Source: Bacillota bacterium
GTDB taxonomy: Bacteria > Armatimonadota > HRBIN16
DNA: 64,000 nucleotides
Direction of reading: 5' to 3'
Assembly (NCBI GenBank): GCA_023511455.1
Contig: JAIMBJ010000008.1
Location: forward strand, 1-64,000
Numbering within the stretch: the stretch's first letter is position 1; every line of letters starts with the position of its first letter. Of this stretch, positions 1-8,900 are shown in pieces. The notes under the pieces are model-generated. The model was given only the letters and a program-made list of their open reading frames with translations. It did no database searches and was not told the DNA's origin. The position numbers were made by a program, and so were the translations under genes.

Positions 1-192
1 GTGATACCATCGAAGCGTTTGGATATGTGACATTTCAAACTGGGAATTAAATGTGACTCGCCATTGGTAACAACAGTATATCGGAATATTTTTCATTTCG
101 CAAGAACTTTCCTCCTGCAACAGGGGCGCTTCCGCCCCGCGGCGAATCGCTATGCACATATTCTGTGGAGAACGAAGGGCGGAAAGGGAACG
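1..192. other. Left edge, no clear gene
   Basis: No supported gene. Frame 1 on the plus strand is open from the first base to a TGA at 28-30, so the last nine codons of an upstream gene are possible but cannot be shown. A short perfect hairpin, GGGGCG-CTTC-CGCCCC, lies at 123-138 and could be a terminator or leader element. A purine-rich stretch at 181-190 serves the next gene. Confidence 0.4.
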
Positions 193-429
193 ATGCCGGA
201 TAGTGTGCTGGTAGACCTTGCTCAACAGGTGCTGGAGGTGCATTCGCACCCCACGAAGGTGTTGTTTGAGTTTTCCGAGCAGGAGATGCGCGAGGAACTG
301 TTCCAGCGGCATGAGGCGGCGAAGGGCACGGTGCACGTGCTGAAGCTCTGCGACGTGGAAACGGTAGAGAACAACTGGCAAAGACTCAGGAAGTGGGCGG
401 AACTGGCGCGAGAGATCGTGGAAAACTAA
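193..429 (+). CDS. Small hypothetical protein (78 aa)
   Basis: This is an acidic protein of 78 residues. The ATG at 193 is chosen over upstream in-frame starts because a purine-rich ribosome site (GGAAAGGGAA) ends two bases before it, and the codons upstream read poorly as protein. The C-terminal half is predicted helical, with repeated Glu/Arg and Trp residues. No catalytic motif, membrane segment or signal peptide is visible, and I do not recognise the family. Its stop codon overlaps the stop of the convergent glycosidase-like gene by two bases, so no terminator separates them. Confidence 0.6.
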   Translation: MPDSVLVDLAQQVLEVHSHPTKVLFEFSEQEMREELFQRHEAAKGTVHVLKLCDVETVENNWQRLRKWAELAREIVEN

Positions 430-1742
430 ATCGTCCGCATCCAGAGTACTGCGTCTCCTTCAAAAGGCGACTCCAGTTCGCGTCGCGCACCACCCTGCAC
501 TGTCTTTCCCTGTTTCACGGTTCCCTCTACCGGGTGAATCCACCGTATGGTGAGAGGTTTGCGGGATGCCGACAGATTGACCTGCACCTTGCGCGTTTCC
601 GGCAGGAATACCACGTACTCTCTGCCCTCGTGCGCCAGGCAGTAACCAGTGGAGGCGAGTTCGGGGCGGGGGACCATCGCTGCCATGTCCGTCTGCTCCG
701 CAATCTGTCGGGTAAGCCCCATCGCCTTGCGCGCAGATTCCGCTCCCGGAATGTCGCCACGTGTGTCTCCCGTCAGCGCGGCGATGCGGTCCATGTAAAT
801 GGGATTATGTCCTCTGAGGAAGCTCTTCCATACCCAGAGGTAGTCACCACCTTCTCCCCAGAGATGGTCGGTGTCCAGAATCGAGACCTTTCGCCCATCG
901 GCAACGCGCGGGTTCGAAAGCAGGTCTCTCCACTCACTTGCGCCGGGTGAGAACCATTCCGCAGGACTGCTCAGCATGCTGTCATTGCTCTCTCCGCCGT
1001 GACCGGTCAATCCCACCGGGTGCTGCAGAGGTTTCGTTTGCTCGTATTCGTGGATGAAATTCACCATAAACCAATCCCACTCGCGCGTGCCGCCTTCGTT
1101 GATAATCTCATACAGCACATTGTCGAACTCATTCACCGTGTCGATGACGTGACGGACGTACTCAAGCTGTATTTCCCGCACCGTTCGAAGCTGCCGGTGT
1201 TGCTGAAGAGTTACCGTCTCCTTGCCCGTACCGTCTCCGTCGATATCGCCGTCGACGCCGTTGACATTGTTGCCGCGTCGGAAGGGGTGTCTTTTCCACT
1301 CGTCGGGTACGGACACGTTGCCACCGACGAACAGCATCACCGATACATAGATGCCGCGCTGTCGGGCGAGCTGTACCCGTTCACGCAGGCGACGGAAGTA
1401 TGCGGCATCACGCTGAGTCAGGTCAAAACGAGGCTTGCCATCGCTGGCATTGCCCGGTCCGGTGCGTCGCCAGGGGTGCGGGGTAATACGGGGGAATATC
1501 CAGGCTCCTGTCGATTGCCACGACCAGAGGCGAATGAAGTTGTGATGGTGCTGTACCAAAAAGTCGAGATACGCGCTAAAATCAAACGGTTTGGGTGGAT
1601 CCGCAGTCCCCATATCCTGAAGGTTCATCCATGTGTGGGAACCGGTCAGGTAGATTGCCCGACCGCGTGCATTGGCAAAATAGCGCGGGTTGCGCGGATG
1701 AGGACGCAATGGACCCATCGGTGTGCTGTGGTCTGCAGGCAT
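426..1742 (-). CDS. DUF6298-like TIM-barrel glycosidase with putative collagen-binding tail
   Basis: The protein has 438 residues. The N-terminus (GPLRPHPRNPRYF, then YLTGSHTW) is the opening I associate with DUF6298/DUF4038-type glycoside-hydrolase-like barrels. Acidic residues in the barrel segment VLYEIINE (about residue 215) are candidate catalytic residues. A loop at about 165-178 (DGDIDGDGTG) looks like a DxDxDG calcium-binding site. The last 90 residues form a beta-rich module like the 'putative collagen-binding domain' that often ends this family. No signal peptide is visible from the ATG at 1742, whose ribosome site is weak, so a longer N-terminus or cytoplasmic action are both possible. 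The substrate is unknown; plant or microbial polysaccharide breakdown is inferred from the family. Confidence 0.7.
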   Translation of the reverse strand: MPADHSTPMGPLRPHPRNPRYFANARGRAIYLTGSHTWMNLQDMGTADPPKPFDFSAYLDFLVQHHHNFIRLWSWQSTGAWIFPRITPHPWRRTGPGNASDGKPRFDLTQRDAAYFRRLRERVQLARQRGIYVSVMLFVGGNVSVPDEWKRHPFRRGNNVNGVDGDIDGDGTGKETVTLQQHRQLRTVREIQLEYVRHVIDTVNEFDNVLYEIINEGGTREWDWFMVNFIHEYEQTKPLQHPVGLTGHGGESNDSMLSSPAEWFSPGASEWRDLLSNPRVADGRKVSILDTDHLWGEGGDYLWVWKSFLRGHNPIYMDRIAALTGDTRGDIPGAESARKAMGLTRQIAEQTDMAAMVPRPELASTGYCLAHEGREYVVFLPETRKVQVNLSASRKPLTIRWIHPVEGTVKQGKTVQGGARRELESPFEGDAVLWMRTI

Positions 1743-1916
1743 CTCTTTTCTCTAATCGCTCCGTCGTCGGAGGTATCCGCAGGATTAGACGATTGCAGGA
1801 CACAGGGTGTTACCACCACATGTGCTGAAATGGTCTGTGTGTGGGCACTGGATACCTGCAGCAATCGCTCGTTGGGGCACACAGTGAGGCGGTCTATAAA
1901 GCCTCCCTGACCCGAC

Positions 1917-1946
1917 TTGACAGCAGGGGCAGAAACATGTTACCAT
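1917..1946 (+). promoter_or_regulatory. Promoter of tRNA-Arg
   Basis: A perfect -35 box TTGACA (1917-1922) and a -10 box TACCAT (1941-1946) are separated by 18 bases. The expected start lies near 1953, seven bases before the mature tRNA 5' end. The fit to a sigma-70-type promoter is good. Confidence 0.75.
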
Positions 1947-1959
1947 AAAGTCGCAAGGC

Positions 1960-2035
1960 GCCCTCGTAGCTCAGTGGACAGAGCGCCTCCGTCCTAAGGA
2001 GGGCGTCGGGGGTTCGAATCCCTCCGAGGGCGCCA
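1960..2035 (+). tRNA. tRNA-Arg (anticodon CCT)
   Basis: This is a 76-base cloverleaf. The acceptor stem GCCCTCG (1960-1966) pairs with CGAGGGC, followed by discriminator G and an encoded CCA (2033-2035). The anticodon stem is CCTCC/GGAGG with loop GTCCTAA, so the anticodon is CCT, reading AGG. The T-loop is TTCGAAT. A strong promoter lies just upstream and a convergent gene ends eight bases downstream. Confidence 0.97.
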
Positions 2036-2042
2036 TCTTCAT

Positions 2043-3074
2043 TTACTCCGCGTACATTGCCACCCTTGCTTTCTGGAAAGTCGCGCCGGGCGGGGGCAAT
2101 CGCCTGACTGCTTCATCGTAGTTCACAATGTACTCCCACCAGTTGTTGTAGAAGCCGTCGGTGACGCCCGGAGCCTTTGGAATGCGCTCCATCCACCACT
2201 TGTGGTGGCGCACGATGGCGGGCACGCCCGGCAGTGAACCCCAGTCCTTATTGCTCATCAGCTTCTTCTTGCGTGGAAGGTGGGGATAGGTCAGCCAGTC
2301 GTCCGCATAGCTCCAGACAGGGGTGGGATTATCCCAGTCGTAGTCACTGCGGGAGTTGGGGGCGTAATGCACACTGCCCACCTCCGACTCGCCGGGGAAA
2401 TCTTTGTCCACGCGGGTAAAGCGGTTCGAGATGTTATCGCCGTTGCGCTTGTGGTCCCAGATGCCCTTGCCCACCGTCAGCGATAGTACGCTCTCGATGC
2501 GGTGGCAGTAGCTCTCCAGCATCTCGCCTTCACCGCGCTCGTAGTTCCAGCCCATAATCCACAGCGTCTTGCCCACGTCGGGAATGTCGTAGGGTCGGTA
2601 GAACCACGGATTGTCGGTCTGGTAGGGGATGCGGTCGCCCGGCGTTTTCCAGTGGAATTCATCCCAGTCGAAATAGGGTGCACCCCACAGCCAGATTTCA
2701 CTCACGTTCTTGCTGCGGATTTTGCGGTACAGGTCAAACTGGTCAAACATGCGTTTGAAGCTGGTCATGCCCGGCACGTGTTTATTGCGGTCTTTTTCCC
2801 ACACCTCCAGGAACTGCTCTTCCGTGTAGGCGAAACCGGTGCGCTTGGTCGGGAAGCCATCGTACTCTATCGTTTCCACCACGCGATAGTTGACGTAACC
2901 GCCGCTGGTTTCACGGGCGTCATCGATCATCGCTTGCGTGAGTTTGCGGGGGTCATGCCACTTCATGTACTGCGTCAGCTTCTGGTTGCCGCGCGTGCGC
3001 AGTACAGGGTCGTAGATAATCACTATCACGTTGAACGTTTTCGGTCGTAGTCTGGGCTGATTCTTCTGAAACAC
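2043..3074 (-). CDS. Hypothetical aromatic-rich protein (343 aa)
   Basis: I do not recognise the family. The protein is rich in Trp, Tyr, Asp and His, as in extracellular or carbohydrate-related proteins. Several conserved-looking segments (SEIWLWGAPYFDWDE, WIMGWNYERG, HHKWWMERIP, FYNNWWEYI) may line an active or binding site. There is no signal peptide or membrane segment. The GTG at 3074 is chosen because AGGAGGAGGT lies eight bases upstream. A TATAAT box on this strand (plus coordinates 3119-3124) gives a plausible promoter divergent from the histidine kinase gene. The sequence suggests an enzyme or binding protein, but no function can be assigned. Confidence 0.65.
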   Translation of the reverse strand: MFQKNQPRLRPKTFNVIVIIYDPVLRTRGNQKLTQYMKWHDPRKLTQAMIDDARETSGGYVNYRVVETIEYDGFPTKRTGFAYTEEQFLEVWEKDRNKHVPGMTSFKRMFDQFDLYRKIRSKNVSEIWLWGAPYFDWDEFHWKTPGDRIPYQTDNPWFYRPYDIPDVGKTLWIMGWNYERGEGEMLESYCHRIESVLSLTVGKGIWDHKRNGDNISNRFTRVDKDFPGESEVGSVHYAPNSRSDYDWDNPTPVWSYADDWLTYPHLPRKKKLMSNKDWGSLPGVPAIVRHHKWWMERIPKAPGVTDGFYNNWWEYIVNYDEAVRRLPPPGATFQKARVAMYAE

Positions 3075-3168
3075 TATCGGATACCTCCTCCTGTCGCGAT
3101 GCGAGAGAACCCCACTTCATTATAACGGAGTTTCCCCCGACAGGGGGTAGCAAACAGCCTGCAAAACC

Positions 3169-3177
3169 TGATATAAT
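3169..3177 (+). promoter_or_regulatory. Extended -10 promoter for the kinase operon
   Basis: TGA followed by TATAAT (3172-3177) forms an extended -10 element. No good -35 box lies 16-18 bases upstream. Transcription would start near 3184 and give a leader of about 137 bases before the kinase ATG. Confidence 0.55.
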
Positions 3178-3183
3178 GCACCG

Positions 3184-3320
3184 GAGACGCACAGCGGCGG
3201 TGCAGATGAACATCTTTCCTCTCGCAGGGAACGAGCCCGTGTCTTTTGCAAACTGCCGTACCGGTTGCCTCCGCACCTGTGCCTTTCCGTAGCTGAACCC
3301 CGGAGAGGGAGGAACCAGTA
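3184..3320 (+). promoter_or_regulatory. Candidate structured 5' leader (four-way junction)
   Basis: The leader can fold into a closed junction. GCACAG (3189-3194) pairs with CTGTGC (3277-3282), extended by GTGC (3200-3203) with GCAC (3273-3276). Inside are three hairpins: AGAT/ATCT (3204-3215), CTCG/CGAG (3221-3235), and GCAA/TTGC with an inner CCG/CGG (3248-3268). A purine-rich ribosome site (GGGAGG) follows before the ATG. I could not match it to a known riboswitch class. The pairing was worked out by hand, so the fold is inference. Confidence 0.35.
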
Positions 3321-5249
3321 ATGAGAACTGAAGAAACGCTGGCTCAGATGGTTTTGGAGCAGGCGCCGGAGGCTATACTGATAACCACTGCCGACCGGAA
3401 CCCACCCGGTCCCACCATTGTATACGTCAACCCCGCTTTCACCCGTTTGACCGGCTACTCTTTGGAGGAGGTCGTGGGGCGCAGTCCACAGATTCTGGAG
3501 GGACCGAACACACGACGTTCTCTGCTGAGTGAACTGGAAAAGATGGCATCGAGGGGAAAAACCGTCACCTGGCGTGCTGTCCACTACCGCAAAGAGGGCG
3601 AAGAGTTCCAGATGGAAGCCTCCGTTGCTCCCCTGCGCGATGCCTCCGGGCCGGTAACACATTACATCTTCATCCTGCGAGATGTGACCGAGCAGTGGAG
3701 AATGGAAGAGGCCCTGAAACAGAACGAGCGCTTGTTGCAGCACATCTCGGATGCGTTACCGGCGGTGTTGTTCATCTACAGCCTCGAACAGGAGCGGCTG
3801 GTCTACGCGAGTCGCGAGTCGCTGGCCATTACGGGATACCTGCCGGGCGAATTGACCGGCGGGGATCTGGCGCCGGAAGAGCTGCTTCACCCGGATGACC
3901 GCCCCCTGGTTCGGCAAGAGATGCGAAAACTGCGCAACGCCTCCGAGGGGTTCATGGTGGAGGTGGAGTGCCGCATCCAGCACCAGACAGGCGACTGGAA
4001 GTGGATCTTGCTGCGCACCACCGTTTTTGACAGATTCCCCGACGGCAGCGCAAGGCAACTGCTTGGCGTGGCGTTGGATGTCACCGAATCGCGACGGCTG
4101 CGCGAGCAGCTGATACAGTCCTCCAAACTGGAAAGCCTGGGCAAGCTGGCGGGAGGCGTCGCCCACGATTTCAACAACCTGCTGACGGTCATCCAGAGCT
4201 ATGCCGAAATGGCGCAATCCACTGTGTCGGAGGGGGATCCGGCACACGCATACATCGAGCAAATACTGAAAGCCTCGGAACAGGCGAGCAACCTCACCAA
4301 CCAGATGCTGGCTTTCGCCCGGCGGCGGATTATCTCCCCGCGGGTGTTCAATCTGAACGAACTGGTGCGCGAAGCGGAAACTTTCCTGCAACGCCTGCTT
4401 CCTGAGAACATCCGGTTGGAGACGGTGTTGCAGCCGGAACTGTGGCATGTCTATGCTGACCCTACCCAGATAGAGCAGGTGCTGTTGAATCTGGCAATTA
4501 ACGCGCGGGATGCCATGCCCGAGGGCGGGGTGTTAACCGTCGAGACGGCGAACGTCACTCTGGACGAAGCGTACAGTGCTCGCCACGCGGAGGTGCAGGC
4601 AGGCGAGTACGTGCTGCTCGCAGTCAGCGACACCGGCATCGGCATGGACGAGCGCACCCTTGCCCGCCTGTTCGAGCCCTTTTTCACCACGAAAGAGACC
4701 GGCAAGGGAACCGGGCTGGGGTTGTCCACCTGTTACGGGATTGTCAAACAGGCGGGGGGCAGTATCTGGGTATACAGCGAGCCGGGTAAAGGCACCACTT
4801 TCAAGGTGTATCTGCCGCGCACGCAGGAAACTGCGGCAGGCTTGCCCGAACGCCCCATGCGCAGGAGAGTCATCGGTGGCCACGAAACCGTTCTGGTGGT
4901 GGAAGATAACGATGCCGTGCGGGATGTCGCGGTGGCGGCTCTGGAGGCACATGGGTATCGCGTGCTGCAAGCCGCGAACGGTGCGGATGCACTGCGACTG
5001 GTGGAAAGCTTGGAAGAGCCTGTCCATCTCCTGCTAACCGATGTGGTGATGCCCGGAATGAGCGGCGCGGCGCTGGCTCAAAGCTTGCAGGAGCGATACC
5101 CACATCTGAAGGTGCTATACACCTCCGGCTACACCCAGAACGTGATTGTGCATCACGGTGTGCTGGAGGAAGGCATCGCTTTCTTGCCGAAGCCGTATCG
5201 CCCCGCCGACCTTGCCCATCGGGTGCGCGAGGTACTGGATTCTGCATAA
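3321..5249 (+). CDS. PAS-PAS hybrid sensor histidine kinase with receiver domain
   Basis: The protein has 642 residues. Two PAS domains (about 1-125 and 130-255) come first. The first has a LOV-like insert region but GPNTRRSL where LOV photoreceptors carry the flavin-binding Cys, so flavin photochemistry is unlikely. A HisKA helix pair follows with phospho-acceptor His282 in GGVAHDFNN, then a HATPase domain with the N box NLAINARDAM, DTGIGM, the F box and GTGLGL. The receiver domain is C-terminal, with Asp574 in LLTDVVMPGMSG and a KP switch motif. There are no membrane segments, so it senses a cytoplasmic signal. Attached receivers usually relay phosphate to a histidine phosphotransferase; none is nearby. 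The vanW-type gene follows after 12 bases and is probably co-transcribed. Confidence 0.92.
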   Translation: MRTEETLAQMVLEQAPEAILITTADRNPPGPTIVYVNPAFTRLTGYSLEEVVGRSPQILEGPNTRRSLLSELEKMASRGKTVTWRAVHYRKEGEEFQMEASVAPLRDASGPVTHYIFILRDVTEQWRMEEALKQNERLLQHISDALPAVLFIYSLEQERLVYASRESLAITGYLPGELTGGDLAPEELLHPDDRPLVRQEMRKLRNASEGFMVEVECRIQHQTGDWKWILLRTTVFDRFPDGSARQLLGVALDVTESRRLREQLIQSSKLESLGKLAGGVAHDFNNLLTVIQSYAEMAQSTVSEGDPAHAYIEQILKASEQASNLTNQMLAFARRRIISPRVFNLNELVREAETFLQRLLPENIRLETVLQPELWHVYADPTQIEQVLLNLAINARDAMPEGGVLTVETANVTLDEAYSARHAEVQAGEYVLLAVSDTGIGMDERTLARLFEPFFTTKETGKGTGLGLSTCYGIVKQAGGSIWVYSEPGKGTTFKVYLPRTQETAAGLPERPMRRRVIGGHETVLVVEDNDAVRDVAVAALEAHGYRVLQAANGADALRLVESLEEPVHLLLTDVVMPGMSGAALAQSLQERYPHLKVLYTSGYTQNVIVHHGVLEEGIAFLPKPYRPADLAHRVREVLDSA

Positions 5250-5261
5250 CAGGAGGGGACT

Positions 5262-5867
5262 ATGCCGGAGTTCCGCTACCTGTGGGCACAGGCATTAACC
5301 CGTTTTAACCCGGCAGACCGCGCAAGGGTACAGAACATCCGCCTTGCCGTCCAAAAGCTGGACGGCAGGGTTATCTTGCCGGGCGCCGTCTTTTCTTTTA
5401 ATCAGGCGGTGGGTTCGCGTCAGGCGCCCGATGCTGGTTTCGAAGCGGCTCCGGTCTTTACAGACAAAGGGCGCGTGCGCGCGTTAGGAGGGGGCGTCTG
5501 CCAGGTATCCAGTACGCTGTACGCTGCGGCGCTGCTGACCGACCTGCAGGTGATAGAGAGACATGCACACGCCATGCCTGTGCCGTATTTGGAGCCCGGT
5601 CTGGACGCAACGGTCAGCAGCGTTCTGGACCTTAAGGTGAAAAACCCCCATCTCTTCGCAGTGCAGATTCGCGCCAGCGTGGAGGAGCGGCGGTTGCAGG
5701 TGGAGCTTTGGGGTGAAAAACCGCCGTCCACCCGGGTGCGCCTTTCACGCTTTGCCAGCCGCTGTGTGCGTGATAGGATGCCCGCCCTGCAGGTAACAGT
5801 GTGGCGTGTCTACCCAAACGGCCGCCGCGAGAAGATGTCGGAAGACGTGTACTATTTGGGCAGGTAG
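5262..5867 (+). CDS. VanW family protein
   Basis: The protein has 201 residues and is essentially a bare VanW/YoaR domain. Hallmarks include NIRLAVQKLDG, ILPGAVFSFN, a GGGVCQVSSTLYAAAL core with the conserved Cys, ERHAHAMPVPY and VKNPHLFAVQI. VanW domains occur in cell-wall-associated proteins and are named from vancomycin-resistance clusters; their biochemical role is not established. This copy lacks the signal peptide and G5 or peptidoglycan-binding domains common in longer homologues. AGGAGGGG lies upstream of the ATG, 12 bases after the kinase stop, so the two probably form an operon. A hairpin follows the gene. Confidence 0.85.
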   Translation: MPEFRYLWAQALTRFNPADRARVQNIRLAVQKLDGRVILPGAVFSFNQAVGSRQAPDAGFEAAPVFTDKGRVRALGGGVCQVSSTLYAAALLTDLQVIERHAHAMPVPYLEPGLDATVSSVLDLKVKNPHLFAVQIRASVEERRLQVELWGEKPPSTRVRLSRFASRCVRDRMPALQVTVWRVYPNGRREKMSEDVYYLGR

Positions 5868-5873
5868 GGGCGT

Positions 5874-5903
5874 GCAGGGGCAACCCCCTGTGGTTGCCCC
5901 TGC
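5874..5903. terminator. Bidirectional hairpin between convergent genes
   Basis: A perfect 12-bp stem, GCAGGGGCAACC (5874-5885) with GGTTGCCCCTGC (5892-5903), has a 6-base loop. It sits between the VanW and tricorn-type gene ends and could stop transcription from both sides. There is no T-tract. The GGGGCAACC core resembles a dispersed palindromic repeat seen in several bacterial phyla, so it may also be a repeat copy. Confidence 0.6.
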
Positions 5904-5907
5904 AGGG

Positions 5908-8900
5908 TTATTTGTCCTCCGCGCGGATACCCATTCCCCTGCGGTCAGGGTAGGGCGGGCGTTTGGGCGGAATATATGGGTTGCGCTTCAGTTCATCCAG
6001 CATCAGCTGGATGGCGGCATCCAGCTGGGGGTCCTCGCCGTTCACCATCAGCGCAGGGTCATCGATGACCTCGATATCGGGTTCTACCCCATGCCCTTCG
6101 ATACCCCAGGTGCCGTCCTTCTCATAGAACGCGAAGGTGGGGGCGGAAGTATATCCGCCGTCAATCAGGCGTGGGTTGCCGGAGATGCCTATCAGCCCTC
6201 CCCACGTGCGCGTGCCGATGAGCTTGCCCAACTTAGCCTGTCGGAAGTAGTAGGGGAAGGCATCGCCGCCCGAGCCTGCCAGACCGTTAATCAGCATGCA
6301 CTTGGGACCGAAGTGCGCATCGGGTGGCCAGGGCCAGTCGTTTCCGTCGCGACGCGCCCAGTAGTTGGTCAACGGACGGTTCAGCAGTTCGATGAAGCGA
6401 GTGGGTATCTGACCACCGCCGTTCCACCGCTCGTCGATAATGAGCGCGTCCTTACCGATTTGCCCGAAGAATTGGCGCACCAGCTCGTTTTGTCCGTCGG
6501 TTCCGGTGTTGGGTACGTAGATATAGCCCACCCGCCCGTCCGTCTTTTGTTCCACGTAGGCGCGCTTGCTTTCCACCCACGCGCGGTAGCGCAGGTTGCT
6601 GTCGCTGCTCAGCAGGCGCACTGCTACCTCTCGGGCGTTCGAATCTATCACCGGCTGGTCGTTCACGGTGATGTTGACCACACGGTCTGCCATCCCCTGA
6701 AAAGCCGCCCAGGGGTCTTTGCTGGTGTCTATCGGCACACCGTTGACCGCCAGCAGGTAGTCGCCCTCTTTCACTTTCACGCCCGGCTCGCTCAGGGGTG
6801 CGCGTGCATCCGAATCCCACGGCGCACCCTGATAGATTTTGCTGATGCGGTATGCGCCACGATGCAGCTCGAAATCGCACCCCAGCAAACCAACCGATAC
6901 CGAGGGAGCCTGCTCGGTGTCGCCGCCCATGTAGTAGGCATGACCGACATTCAACTCGGCAATCATCTCGCCGATGACGAAGCTCACGTCCTCGCGGCTG
7001 ACGCAGTCTTCCAGCATCGGCATATAGTGGTCGCGCATGGCTTTCCAGTTCACGCCGTGCATGTTGGGGTCGTAGAAGAAGTCGCGCTGGATGCGCCAGG
7101 CGTCGGTAAATATCTGCTTCCACTCGGCGCGAGGGTCGATCATCACGTTCATCCCACTGGTGACCACAGCGTCGCCAGATGCTCCGGGTGCAGCATCCTG
7201 AATACTCGCCGCGTTGCCGCGAATCACCAGCAGCTTCTTACCATCGGCGGAGATATCGAAGGAACTCGCCCCGCTGGCGACGACCTTCTCTTCCCGCTTC
7301 TCATCGTTGAGGTCGAACAGCTTGATGGCGGGCGGTTCTTCGCTGCCGGCGACGGGCATCCGCACGAAAATCAGCTGCCCGCGGTCGTTCACCGCCAGCC
7401 TGCCGAATCGCCCGGGTTTGACCGGCAGCTGGATGGCACGCGCCTCGAAGCCCGCAACGTCGATGTGCACCTTCCCATCGGGTTTGGCAGGCGGTGCGCC
7501 CTCTGGCTTTGCAGGCTGGGCGGGTGCTGCAGGCGCTCCTCCAACCTTCTCCGCCCTCAGCTGCAGTTTCTCCCCGGTGGGGGCGGTCACCGTGCCTTCC
7601 AGGGTGTTACCCGTAATCTTTGCGTTCAGGTTCAGTACGGTGCCATCGGGCAGGGTGACGACCAGCGCCAGTTCCTTTGTGTTCGGGTTATAGGTTCCGT
7701 TCACCGATGCGCTGCCCATCGGGCTTTCCACCGTGCCGGTCACCGTGTTATTGGGTTGCAGCTGAAGCTTCGCTCTGATGCTGAGGCTACCGCCCGGTAT
7801 CATGCTTCCCGATACCGTTCCGCTCCATTCGCCGCTCACCTCGTCTGTCGGCTGGGCGGGAGCAGCGGGTTTCTCCTCGCGCTTTTCGGGTTGCCCCTCT
7901 TTCGGCTGTTCTTTGCCTTTCTCACCCCATTTCTCCTCATCGGTTTTGGGCAGGAAAGGTGAGGTCATGTCTGCCCGCAGAGGCACCGCCAGCAGAACCT
8001 GCGTGCCCGCGTATATCCACGTGGTGCCCAGGTCCTCGTAGAACGGGCGGAAGTGGCGATGGCTTACGAAGTACAGGTAGTCGCCCTTGCGGTCAAACAC
8101 GGGCGAGCTGTCATTGAACATACCGCTGGTGACCTGCACCTTTTGCTCGGTATCCACGTTGTACAGCCATATCTCGGAACTGCGGCTGCGCTCTCCGGTT
8201 TTGGCGTAGGCTATCCATTGACTGTCAGATGACCAGCTGGGCGACGGGGCTACCGCCCACGGGTCTTTGTCTACCAGCCTCACCCGACCGCTATCCATAC
8301 CGTAGATGTACAGCGCGCCCGTCTTGTCGGAGAAGGCGATGAACTTCGAATTGGGTGACCAGACGGGGTTGTAGCGGAAGCACGCGCCGTCGGTAGTTAG
8401 CCGTTTGGGCTCGCCTTTGCCGTCGGACTGCATGATATACAGCTCGTATTCGCCGGTGGCATCGGAGAAGTAGGCAATCCACTGTCCGTCCGGGCTCCAG
8501 GCGGGGTCGCGTTCTGCCACGCCACTGGTGCGGGTGAGATTGCGTGGAGAGCCGTTTTTGGCGGGAAGTGTCCAGATGTCGCCGCGCGCCTCCACCACCG
8601 CACGCTTGCCGGTTGGTGAGATGCCCCAGCCGAAGATGAAGCGGCTGGCGTCCACCGCCCGAGGGCGCAGCGTGGGGCGGGCGCCCGGAATCTGCACCTG
8701 AACCGGTTGCGCCTTGCGCGTGGCAAGGTTCAGCAGATACAGGTGGGAACCCTGCTGGAAGACGATTTCGCCCTCGCCTCTGTCTCCCGGTCCGATAGAA
8801 GGCCACTTCACATCGAAATCTTTAAAGCGGGTAATCTGTTCGCGCTTGCCGGTGCGGGTGTCGTATACCCAGATGTTCAGGCGGTGTTCCGGTCCGGCGT

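Noticed and set aside
3321-3700. LOV photoreceptor domain in the kinase
   Set aside because: The first PAS domain has the LOV-like sequence context but lacks the essential flavin-binding Cys (GPNTRRSL).
5806-7962. Long plus-strand open frame of more than 700 codons
   Set aside because: It lies antisense to the tricorn-type protease, whose motifs and start are clear. Its protein lacks recognisable motifs and is an artefact of G/C-rich codon bias.
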